Shown here in pieces: positions 19,011-27,397 of a stretch of DNA of 54,206 nucleotides. Source of the DNA: Burkholderiales bacterium (lineage in GTDB: Bacteria > Pseudomonadota > Gammaproteobacteria > Burkholderiales > Burkholderiaceae_E); contig JADCHE010000028.1 of assembly GCA_020248665.1 (NCBI GenBank), positions 1 to 54,206 on the forward strand, in the 5' to 3' direction. The position numbers and the translations under genes are program-made. The notes under the pieces are model-generated. The model did not search any database and was not told the origin of the DNA. It saw only the letters and a list, made by a program, of their open reading frames with translations. Numbering within the stretch: position 1 is the first letter of the stretch; each line of letters begins with the position of its first letter.

Positions 19011-19490
19011 ATGATCGTGCCGGTGGATCTCGCCCGCTCGCCTCTCCCGTCGCTCTTCGGCCTGTCCGGCCTCGTCGTCGCCGAGGACGCGACGGTACAG
19101 CGAGCTGCCCGCACGGTCGCCTTCCGGCTCGGCCTCGCGGTCGAGTGCGCCGACGGCGGACGCGCAGCGATCGCCTCGTCGCGCGCGCACGGGGTCGACG
19201 CTGTGATCCTCGACCGCGCGATGCGCGAGCTCGACGCGCTCGGCGTCGCGGTCGCGATCCGGGCGCTCGACGCGCACCTGTCCGGGCTGCCGATCGTCGC
19301 GCTCGCCGATCCGGCCGACACGCGGCGCATCGGACGCTGCGCCGAGATCGGCATCGACGGGTGGATCGACCGCTCGGTCGAGCCGGCCGCCCTCGCCGCG
19401 GCGCTCGGGGCGCGCTTCGAACCGGCGCGCGCGGCGACGCGGCCCGCCCGCGCGGGCCCACCGGCGTCGTGCCCGGCCTCGAGCGCCTGA
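19011..19490 (+). CDS. Degenerate response-regulator receiver protein
   Basis: A 159-residue single-domain protein. The receiver fold is recognisable: E25-D26 in LVVAEDATVQ and a phospho-acceptor candidate D68 in AVILDRAMRELD. The conserved Thr/Ser is replaced by Ala (VALADP, about A99) and the conserved Lys by Arg (GWIDRSVEP, about R121), so it is probably not a normal phospho-switch. The C-terminal 25 residues are an Ala/Pro/Arg tail. The ATG at 19011 lacks a clear ribosome site, so the start is uncertain. It ends four bases before the end of the convergent HATPase gene. Confidence 0.65.
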   Translation: MIVPVDLARSPLPSLFGLSGLVVAEDATVQRAARTVAFRLGLAVECADGGRAAIASSRAHGVDAVILDRAMRELDALGVAVAIRALDAHLSGLPIVALADPADTRRIGRCAEIGIDGWIDRSVEPAALAAALGARFEPARAATRPARAGPPASCPASSA

Positions 19491-19494
19491 ACCG

Positions 19495-20169
19495 TCAGCG
19501 CTGCGGGACGATGATCCGCAGCGTGTTCGGCCGGCCCGCGCCACGCAGCACCTCGAGCCGGGTGCCGTTCGCCGCCGAGAGCATCGACGCGATCGACAGG
19601 CCGAGCGCGAGCCCGCTCGGGTCGGTCGTGGTCGCCCCGCCGCGCCCCGGCCGCAGCGCCGCCAGCACCCAGCGTGGAAGCGGATCGCCGGTGTTGGTCA
19701 CCGACAGCTGGTAGCCGTTCGCGCCCGCGGCGCCGCGCACCCGGACCGTCGAACCCGCCGGCGCGTGCCGCCGCGCGTTGTCCACCAGTTCCTGCAGCAC
19801 GCGCGCGAGTTCGGCGCCGTCGAAGGCGACGGTCGCCGGCACCACGTCGACCGCGAGCAGGCGGCCGCCCGGCAGCGGGGTCAGCATCCGACGCACCGCG
19901 GCGCCGACCCCGGCCGACGCAGCCAACCGGTCGGACGCGTCCGGCACCAGCACCTGCGCGAGCGCGGCCATCACCGACGCGGTGTCGATCCGCGTCGGGG
20001 CGCCCGGCGCCGGCTTCGCGTGCAGCCGCGCCTGCAGCGACGCCCGCTCGAGGTAGCGGGTAGCGTAGCGCGAGGTCGCGGCCGGCACGTCGGGGGCGGG
20101 CGCGAGCGCGGCGGGCTGGGGGGCGTCGGTGCGCAGTGCGGCGGGCAGGGTCATCGTCGGGTCGTCCAC
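19495..20169 (-). CDS. Orphan HATPase (GHKL) domain protein without H-box
   Basis: About 224 residues from GTG 20169; ATG 20154 is an alternative and neither has a good ribosome site. The C-terminal half is a histidine-kinase-type ATPase domain: the N-box is ELVDNARRHA, a G1-like element lies in VTNTGDPLP and a G2-like element in GLALGLSIASML. The N-terminal half has no transmembrane segment and no recognisable HisKA His motif, so autophosphorylation on a canonical His is not apparent. It may be an anti-sigma-like or accessory ATPase, or a diverged sensor. Confidence 0.7.
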   Translation of the reverse strand: MDDPTMTLPAALRTDAPQPAALAPAPDVPAATSRYATRYLERASLQARLHAKPAPGAPTRIDTASVMAALAQVLVPDASDRLAASAGVGAAVRRMLTPLPGGRLLAVDVVPATVAFDGAELARVLQELVDNARRHAPAGSTVRVRGAAGANGYQLSVTNTGDPLPRWVLAALRPGRGGATTTDPSGLALGLSIASMLSAANGTRLEVLRGAGRPNTLRIIVPQR

Positions 20170-20297
20170 GAGAGGCCGGCGAGGCGCCGGCGGGTGAAGC
20201 CCATGCTAGGCAGCAGCCCGTCGCGGGGCACCCCGGTGCTCACCGGGGCCCGGCCCCGGGGCGATGCCCTGCGGGTGAACGACCGCACGTCGGCGAC

Positions 20298-20311
20298 GTG
20301 ACGTCCGTCAC
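20298..20311. repeat. Palindrome upstream of the ahcY promoter
   Basis: GTGAC-GTCC-GTCAC lies about 57 bases upstream of the ahcY -10 box. It overlaps a second palindrome, CACGTC-N2-GACGTG (20287-20300). The 20170-20516 stretch has no gene; apart from these palindromes and a GC-rich hairpin near 20230-20248 it holds only the ahcY promoter and riboswitch. An operator function is possible but unsupported. Confidence 0.3.
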
Positions 20312-20343
20312 GGGGAACGACCCCACGCCCCGATCGGCGGCGC

Positions 20344-20373
20344 TTTCGGATCGCCGCGGCCCGCCCGTATAAT
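20344..20373 (+). promoter_or_regulatory. ahcY promoter
   Basis: A perfect TATAAT (20368-20373) is followed seven bases later by the first paired base of the SAH aptamer. The -35 at 18-bp spacing (TTTCGG, 20344-20349) is a weak match to TTGACA. Confidence 0.7.
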
Positions 20374-20379
20374 CGCGGC

Positions 20380-20437
20380 TGCCGAGGAGCGCTGCGACCC
20401 GAAATGGGCCAGGCTCGGCGACGTCAACCGCGCTCGC
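20380..20437 (+). promoter_or_regulatory. SAH riboswitch aptamer
   Basis: Stem P1 is GCCGAG (20381-20386) with CTCGGC (20414-20419). P2 is CCC (20398-20400) with GGG (20406-20408). The junction contains the conserved GAGCGCTGC and CCAGG. The pseudoknot is GAGCGC (20387-20392) with GCGCTC (20430-20435), matching base for base the pseudoknot of the Ralstonia aptamer of known structure as I remember it. The class binds S-adenosylhomocysteine, discriminates against SAM and turns ahcY on when SAH accumulates. Promoter, position and downstream gene all fit. Confidence 0.93.
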
Positions 20438-20472
20438 ATGGTCCCCGGACCCTGCGGGCGTTTTTGTTTTTT
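20431..20472 (+). terminator. Regulated intrinsic terminator of the SAH riboswitch
   Basis: The stem is CGCTCGCA (20431-20438) with TGCGGGCG (20453-20460), continued after one mismatch by GGTC/GACC around a CCCG loop. It is followed directly by TTTTTGTTTTTT (20461-20472). The first five bases of the 5' arm are the 3' strand of the aptamer pseudoknot, so ligand-bound aptamer and terminator cannot coexist. Binding of SAH should therefore give read-through. Confidence 0.88.
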
Positions 20473-20516
20473 CCGGCGCCGCCGGACGCCCGCGTCAACC
20501 ACATGGAGCGAAACGA

Positions 20517-21941
<1,425 letters not shown>

Positions 21942-21945
21942 TGCA

Positions 21946-22737
21946 GTGGCACGCGCCGACGTCGAGCTGGTCGCCCGCGGGCTGGCCGCGTCGCGCAGCG
22001 CCGCGCAGCGCCTGATCGCCGACGGCGCGGTCTCGATCGCGCCAGACACCCGCGTCGAGCGGCCCTCCCAGGCGGTCGGGCCGTTCGACACGCTGCGGGT
22101 CGCGTCCTCGGACGAGACCCGCTTCGTGTCGCGGGCCGGCGCCAAGCTCGAGCACGCGCTGCGCGAGTCGGGCGTCGATCCGCGCGGCCGTGTCGTGCTC
22201 GACCTCGGGATGTCGACCGGCGGCTTCTCCGACTGCCTGCTGCAGGCGGGCGCGGCGCGGGTCGTCGGCATAGAGGTCGGCCACGGCCAGCTGCACCCGC
22301 GGCTGCGCGACGACCCGCGCGTGGCCTGCGCGGAGCGGCTGAACCTGCGCGACGCGACGCCCGCGGTGCTGCGCGAGCGCGTGCCCGACCTGCCTCCGGA
22401 GGGCTTCCCGATGGCGGTCGCAGACCTGTCGTTCATCTCGCTCGCGAAGGTGCTGCCCAGCATCGACGCACTGCTCGCGCCGGGCGCGACGGTGCTGCTG
22501 CTGGTCAAGCCCCAGTTCGAGGCGGGCCCGGCGGCGCTCGACCGGCGCGGCGTCGTCGCCGACCCGGCCGACCGCGAACGCGCGGTCGCGTCGGTCGCCG
22601 ACGCGTGTCGCGCGCTCGGCTGGACGGTGCACCTCTGCTTCGACAGCGCGCTGCCCGGCGGCGACGGCAATCGAGAGTCCTTCCTCCACGCGAGCGCGTC
22701 CGCGCGCCCGTCCGACCGCAGCAGGCCGGCACCATGA
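21946..22737 (+). CDS. tlyA: TlyA family rRNA (2'-O) methyltransferase
   Basis: A 263-residue protein starting at GTG 21946, four bases after the ahcY stop. An N-terminal S4 RNA-binding domain (about residues 1-60, SRSAAQRLIADGAVSI) precedes an FtsJ-type methyltransferase with RFVSRAGAKLEHAL, the SAM motif VLDLGMSTGGFSDCLLQAG, ADLSFISL and LVKPQFEAG. TlyA proteins were first called haemolysins but methylate rRNA. The C-terminal 15 residues are a Ser/Arg/Pro tail outside the family core. Cotranscription with ahcY places a SAM consumer under the SAH switch. Confidence 0.88.
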   Translation: MARADVELVARGLAASRSAAQRLIADGAVSIAPDTRVERPSQAVGPFDTLRVASSDETRFVSRAGAKLEHALRESGVDPRGRVVLDLGMSTGGFSDCLLQAGAARVVGIEVGHGQLHPRLRDDPRVACAERLNLRDATPAVLRERVPDLPPEGFPMAVADLSFISLAKVLPSIDALLAPGATVLLLVKPQFEAGPAALDRRGVVADPADRERAVASVADACRALGWTVHLCFDSALPGGDGNRESFLHASASARPSDRSRPAP

Positions 22738-22798
22738 GCGCAGCGCCGGGCTGCCCCGAGCACGCTCGCACCGCAGCGCGAAGCGCGAAGGTATCCCC

Positions 22799-23629
22799 AT
22801 GAACACGATCCCGGTCAGCTTCGAGTTCTTCCCCCCGAACACGCCCGAGGGGCTCGCCAAGCTGCGCGACACGCGTCGCCAGCTCGCCACGTTCTCGCCC
22901 GAGTTCTTCAGCGTCACCTACGGCGCCGGCGGTGCGACCCGCGACAAGACACTCGGCGTCGTCGACGAGATCGCGGCCGAAGGCCTCGCCGTCGCGCCGC
23001 ACCTGTCGTGCGTCGGCGCGACCCGCGAGGGCATCGCCGAGCTGCTCGAGCACTGGCGCGGGCGCGGGGTGCGGCGGCTGGTCGCGCTGCGCGGCGACCT
23101 GCCCTCGGGCATGGTCGACGCCGGCGAGTTCCGCTATGCGTCCGACCTCGTCGAGTTCGTCCGCGCCCGCACCGGCGACTGGTTCCGGATCGAGGTCGCC
23201 GCCTATCCCGAGACGCATCCGCAGGCCGCCTCGCCCGAGGCGGACCTGGAGGCGTTCAGGATCAAGGTCGCGGCCGGCGCCGACGCCGCGATCACGCAGT
23301 ACTTCTACAACCCGGACGCGTACTTCCGCTTCGTGGACGCGGCGCGCGCCCGCGGCGCCGACGTGCCGATCGTGCCGGGCGTGATGCCGATCACGAACTA
23401 CACGCAGCTCGCCCGCTTCTCCGACGCCTGCGGGGCCGAGATCCCGCGCTGGATCCGGCTGCGGCTCGCGGCGTACGGCGACGACCTCGCCTCGCTGCGC
23501 GCGTTCGGGCACGACGTGGTCGCGACGCTGGCCCGGCGGCTCGTCGAGGGCGGCGCGCCGGGTCTGCACTTCTACACGCTGAACCAGCCGGGCCCGAGCG
23601 CCGCGCTCTGGAGGGCGGTCGCCGGCTGA
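22799..23629 (+). CDS. metF: Methylenetetrahydrofolate reductase (NAD(P)H)
   Basis: A 276-residue FAD enzyme reducing 5,10-methylene-THF to 5-methyl-THF for methionine synthesis. VSFEFFPPNT at the N-terminus, SVTYGAGGATRDKT, LRGDLP, AAYPETHPQA and ITQYFYNPDAYFRF are diagnostic. GAAGG stands before the ATG. The gap to tlyA is 61 bases, so it is probably in the ahcY transcript. This links homocysteine produced by AhcY to remethylation. Confidence 0.96.
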   Translation: MNTIPVSFEFFPPNTPEGLAKLRDTRRQLATFSPEFFSVTYGAGGATRDKTLGVVDEIAAEGLAVAPHLSCVGATREGIAELLEHWRGRGVRRLVALRGDLPSGMVDAGEFRYASDLVEFVRARTGDWFRIEVAAYPETHPQAASPEADLEAFRIKVAAGADAAITQYFYNPDAYFRFVDAARARGADVPIVPGVMPITNYTQLARFSDACGAEIPRWIRLRLAAYGDDLASLRAFGHDVVATLARRLVEGGAPGLHFYTLNQPGPSAALWRAVAG

Positions 23630-23790
23630 CCGTCCGGGACGCACGGCCGCCCGCCCGTCGGGTGCTGTTGCGGGAGGAGCGCCGCCCGGCCGCTAATCCT
23701 AGGGAGCGGAACCGCGTACTGGCTACCATCGATCGGAACGACGGGGCGTGCGCGTAGCAGGCGACCGCGGAACTTCGAAGGAACGGATTG

Positions 23791-25464
23791 GTGCAGGCCA
23801 GCGCACAACAGGTGATCGACGGCGACGATTCGGTGGCGCTGATCACCGCGAGCCGCCGCTATCAGGTTGCGACCTCCGACCTCCAGCTCGGCATGTTCAT
23901 CGCCGAGCTCGACCGGCCGTGGCTGGACACGCCGTTCCTGCTGCAGGGCTTCCTCGCCGACAGCCAGGTCGAGATCGATACGCTGCGCAAGTGCTGCACC
24001 TACGTCTACGTCGACCTCGAACAGTCGAACCCCGAGGTCGTCGACTCGATCCGACGCACCGAGTCGCAGCAGTCCGAGGGCGCCGTCCCGCCGCAGTCCA
24101 GGTCGTCAGGGAATTCCACCGTCCGGGAGGTGATCCTGGAGGCCGCCGACCCGCCGACCCAGCCGATCCCGGAGCACCCGGAGCACCCGGAGACGCCGAG
24201 CCGCGCGCCGCGCGGCAACCGCGTCTACAAGACCCGCGCGGACGTCCGGATCAGCTCGGACACGCGCGAGCGGTTCCGGCAGTTCGTCCGCGCGACCTCC
24301 TCGCCGATGCGCCTCGGCGACGTCGACGATGGAGGTGCGCTCGGTCGCGCGCTCGCGTGGTTGAAGCGCTGCTTCGCCGGCGACCCGCGCCCGATGACGG
24401 GCTTCGTCGAGCGCGACCGCGCGAGCCGCGACGCGATCCTCGCGCGGCTGCCGGCGCAGGTATCGCTGACCGAATACGCCGACGCACGGCCGATGGAGCA
24501 GGAACTCCCGCGCGCGCGCGGCACCTTCGTGCGCTGCGAGGACGTGCTGAAGACCCTCGCCGCGGACATCAGGGTCGGCCGGATCCCGCAGGTCGCCGAG
24601 GTCGCCTCGGCGGTCGACGACATGGTCGCGAGCATGATCGACAACCCCGACGCGTTGATGTGGGTCGCGCGGATGCGCGACGAGGACATCAGCACCTACA
24701 ACCACGGCGTCAAGGTCGCGCTGTACCTGATCTCGCTCGGTCGTCAGCTCGGCTTCCCGAAGAGGGAGCTGTCGTACCTCGGGCTGATCGGCATGCTCGC
24801 CGACGTCGGAAAGATCAAGCTGCCGCGCGCGCTGCTCGACAAGCCGGGCATGCTCGCGCCATCGGAATACCGGCTCATCAAGGAGCACGTGCGCCTCGGG
24901 CTCGACGCGATGCGCGAGGCCGGCACGCTGCCGCCCGAGGTCGAACTCGGCATCGCCCAGCATCACGAGCGCCTCGACGGCAGCGGCTACCCGAAGGGCC
25001 TGAAGGGCAACGACATCAGCATCTACGGCCGGATGGCGGCGATCGCCGACAGCTTCGCCGCGCTGATCACGCCACGCGCCTACGCGAACCCGTCGGCGCC
25101 GCAGGACGCGCTGATGAATCTGTACGAGTGGGCCGGCACCTCGTTCCACGAGCCGCTGGTCGAGCAGTTCGTGCAGGCGGTAGGCGTGTTCCCGGTCGGC
25201 TCGCTCGTCGAGCTGTCGAGCGGCGAGGTCTCGATCGTCGTCGCGCACAACCGCGTACGACGCCTCGAGCCGCGCGTGCTCGTGCTGACGTGGCCGGACA
25301 AGTCCCCGCTCGCCGAGCCGATCGAGCGCGACCTGCTGACCCAGGGCAAGACCGCGCAAGGCCGGCTGCGGATCGTGCGCGGGCTGCCCGCGGGCGCCTA
25401 CGGGCTGAAGCTGCGCGACTACTACATGGCCGACGTCGCGCGGGCGAATGGCCTCCCGGCCTGA
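23791..25464 (+). CDS. HD-GYP domain protein with DUF3391, catalytic His missing
   Basis: About 557 residues from GTG 23791 (AAGGA eight bases upstream; an adjacent TTG at 23788 is possible). The N-terminal DUF3391-like domain (about 1-110, TSDLQLGMFIAELDRPWLDTP) is followed by a linker and the HD-GYP domain (about 270-450). GYP-side residues are intact (H391-H392-E393 and D-G-S-G-Y-P at 396-401), and H305 is present. The HD pair itself is A337-D338 in GMLADVGK, so the metal-binding His is lost. C-di-GMP hydrolysis is therefore doubtful; it may be a binding or regulatory protein. Its end overlaps the EAL gene by 17 bases. Confidence 0.88.
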   Translation: MQASAQQVIDGDDSVALITASRRYQVATSDLQLGMFIAELDRPWLDTPFLLQGFLADSQVEIDTLRKCCTYVYVDLEQSNPEVVDSIRRTESQQSEGAVPPQSRSSGNSTVREVILEAADPPTQPIPEHPEHPETPSRAPRGNRVYKTRADVRISSDTRERFRQFVRATSSPMRLGDVDDGGALGRALAWLKRCFAGDPRPMTGFVERDRASRDAILARLPAQVSLTEYADARPMEQELPRARGTFVRCEDVLKTLAADIRVGRIPQVAEVASAVDDMVASMIDNPDALMWVARMRDEDISTYNHGVKVALYLISLGRQLGFPKRELSYLGLIGMLADVGKIKLPRALLDKPGMLAPSEYRLIKEHVRLGLDAMREAGTLPPEVELGIAQHHERLDGSGYPKGLKGNDISIYGRMAAIADSFAALITPRAYANPSAPQDALMNLYEWAGTSFHEPLVEQFVQAVGVFPVGSLVELSSGEVSIVVAHNRVRRLEPRVLVLTWPDKSPLAEPIERDLLTQGKTAQGRLRIVRGLPAGAYGLKLRDYYMADVARANGLPA

Positions 25465-26785
25465 GGTCGCCGTCCGGCATCCCAAGCGGATGCGGGTCGA
25501 GAACCTCGAGCGCCACGCCAGCGCGCTGCTGGCCCGCGCCGGCGCCCCCCGCCCCGCCCTGCTGTCCGTCTCCCTCCTTCGCGACGACCGGATGCGCGCG
25601 CTCGCCGGCCGCGACGACGCGTTCGAGGTGCTGGCGACGGTACTCGACCGCGTCGAGCGGACGCTTCGGCCCGGCGACCGGTACGCGGTGGTCGCGACCG
25701 ACGAGTTGTGGGTCGTGCTCGCGGACGCGCCGTCCGAGGCGATCGCCCGGCTCGCGGCGACCGCGCTGCGCGACGCGGTCGACGGGCACTACGACGCGTG
25801 CCTCGACGACGGCACCCCGTGCCGCGTCGGCGTGCGCGGAGCGATCGCCGGCGCCTGGGTCGACCGGCCGCCGGGCGATCTCGTCTCGCTGTCGAGCGCC
25901 CTCGGCCGTGCGGTCGCCGATGCACGCAGCGCCGAGGGGCGGATCGCGCTGCGGAGCGCGAGCGGCGACACGCGCAACGCGCGGATCCGGCTCGCCGCTC
26001 GGGTGCGCGAGGCGCTCGAGGCGAACGAGTTCGAGATCTGGTACCAGCCGCAGATCCGCCTGTCCGACCGCAGCTGCACGTCGCTCGAGGCGCTGGTGCG
26101 CTGGCCGCAGCCCGCGGGCGCGCCGCCGGTCAGCGCGGCGACGGTGGTGTCGATCTGCGAGGAGAACGGGCTCGTCGGCGGCCTCACCCGTTTCTGCGTG
26201 AATACCGTGCTGCGACACCAGATGGCCTGGGCGGCGACCGGCTTCGAGCCCCAGGTCGGCATCAACCTCTCGGCGCTGACGCTCGCCGACGCGAGCTTCC
26301 CGACGCAGGTCGCGCAGGCCTGCGACACCTGGGGCGTACCGCCGACCCGGCTGCTGTTCGAGCTGACCGAGAGCTCGATCGCGCGCGACGAACGCACGAC
26401 GCTGGAGTTCATGCACCGGCTGCGCGAGCTCGGCTGCGAGCTGTCGATCGACGACTTCGGCACCGGCTACTCGTCGTTCGCCTACCTGCGCCAGTTCCCG
26501 GTCAACGAGCTGAAGATCGACCGCGCGTTCGTCACCGGCCTCGCGACCGAGGCCGCCGACCGGCGGATCGTCAAGGTGCTGGTCGAGCTGGCGCACGCGT
26601 TCGGGCTGCGCGCGCTCGCCGAGGGCGTCGAGGACGTCGAGGGCGTGCGCGTGCTCGAGTCGCTGGGCTGCGACCGGGTGCAGGGCTGGTACTTCGCGAA
26701 GGCGATGCCAGCCGACGAGGTCCGCGGCTGGGTCAGCGCGCTGGCGGCCGGCCCGCGTCCCGCAGGTACGTTGCAGACGGCGTGA
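25448..26785 (+). CDS. EAL-domain c-di-GMP phosphodiesterase with degenerate GGDEF-like N-terminus
   Basis: A 445-residue cytoplasmic protein without transmembrane segments. Residues about 25-170 resemble a diverged GGDEF fold lacking the GGDEF signature. Residues about 185-435 form an EAL domain with all key motifs: SLEALVRW, GINLSA, ELTES, DDFGTGYSS, LKIDR, EGVE and QGWYFAKAMP. It is therefore likely an active c-di-GMP phosphodiesterase. The start lies inside the HD-GYP gene, implying coupled translation. The last 53 bases overlap, on the opposite strand, the 3' end of the 5-formyl-THF cyclo-ligase gene. Confidence 0.9.
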   Translation: MASRPEVAVRHPKRMRVENLERHASALLARAGAPRPALLSVSLLRDDRMRALAGRDDAFEVLATVLDRVERTLRPGDRYAVVATDELWVVLADAPSEAIARLAATALRDAVDGHYDACLDDGTPCRVGVRGAIAGAWVDRPPGDLVSLSSALGRAVADARSAEGRIALRSASGDTRNARIRLAARVREALEANEFEIWYQPQIRLSDRSCTSLEALVRWPQPAGAPPVSAATVVSICEENGLVGGLTRFCVNTVLRHQMAWAATGFEPQVGINLSALTLADASFPTQVAQACDTWGVPPTRLLFELTESSIARDERTTLEFMHRLRELGCELSIDDFGTGYSSFAYLRQFPVNELKIDRAFVTGLATEAADRRIVKVLVELAHAFGLRALAEGVEDVEGVRVLESLGCDRVQGWYFAKAMPADEVRGWVSALAAGPRPAGTLQTA

Positions 26786-27371
26786 CCACCGCGTCGAGCG
26801 GGCGGTCGGTCGGCAGCGGGTCGAACACCTCGAGCAGCGCCTCGTCCCAGGCGACACCGATCGCGCGCGGCGGCACGCCGCCGTCGGCGTCGAGCGCAGC
26901 GAAGCTGCGGTCGTAGAAGCCGCCCCCGTAGCCCAGCCGGTGCGCCCCGGCGGTGAAGCCGACGCAGGGCACGATCACCACGTCGGGCCGCAGCGCGACG
27001 TCGGCCGCGGGCCGCGGGATGTTCCAGACGCCGGGCACCGTCGGCTCGCCCGGTCGCCACGCGACGAAGCGCAACGGCGTGCGCGGCGCGTCGACGACCG
27101 GCAGCGCGGTGCGCGCCCCGCGCACGGTCCACAGGCTGGGCAGCGGCTCGAGCGAGGGCTCGCCGCGGATCGGCCAGTAGAGGGCGATCGAGCGGCCCGT
27201 GACGTCGCCGAGCAACGCGTCGAGGCGCTCGACGAGGGCCTCGTTCGCCGCGCGTCGCCGTGGCGCCGACAGTCGTCGGCGCGCCTCGATGAGGGCTTGC
27301 CGCAACGCGGTCCTCGCGCAATCCCCAGCGGGGGTGCGTGCTATCCTCGATTCGTCCTTCCGCTCCGCCAT
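26733..27371 (-). CDS. 5-formyltetrahydrofolate cyclo-ligase
   Basis: A 212-residue enzyme converting 5-formyl-THF to 5,10-methenyl-THF with ATP. The C-terminal LGYGGGFYDR motif and VIVPCVGFTAGAHR are diagnostic, and the basic N-terminal helix ALRQALIEARRRLS is usual. The ATG at 27371 gives a protein slightly longer at its N-terminus than the family norm. The 3' end overlaps the EAL gene tail to tail. The 5' end is 26 bases from the divergent transglycosylase start. Confidence 0.92.
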   Translation of the reverse strand: MAERKDESRIARTPAGDCARTALRQALIEARRRLSAPRRRAANEALVERLDALLGDVTGRSIALYWPIRGEPSLEPLPSLWTVRGARTALPVVDAPRTPLRFVAWRPGEPTVPGVWNIPRPAADVALRPDVVIVPCVGFTAGAHRLGYGGGFYDRSFAALDADGGVPPRAIGVAWDEALLEVFDPLPTDRPLDAVVTPSATYLRDAGRPPAR

Positions 27372-27397
27372 GGCCGCCCGACGGCCTCCTCCTCGCA

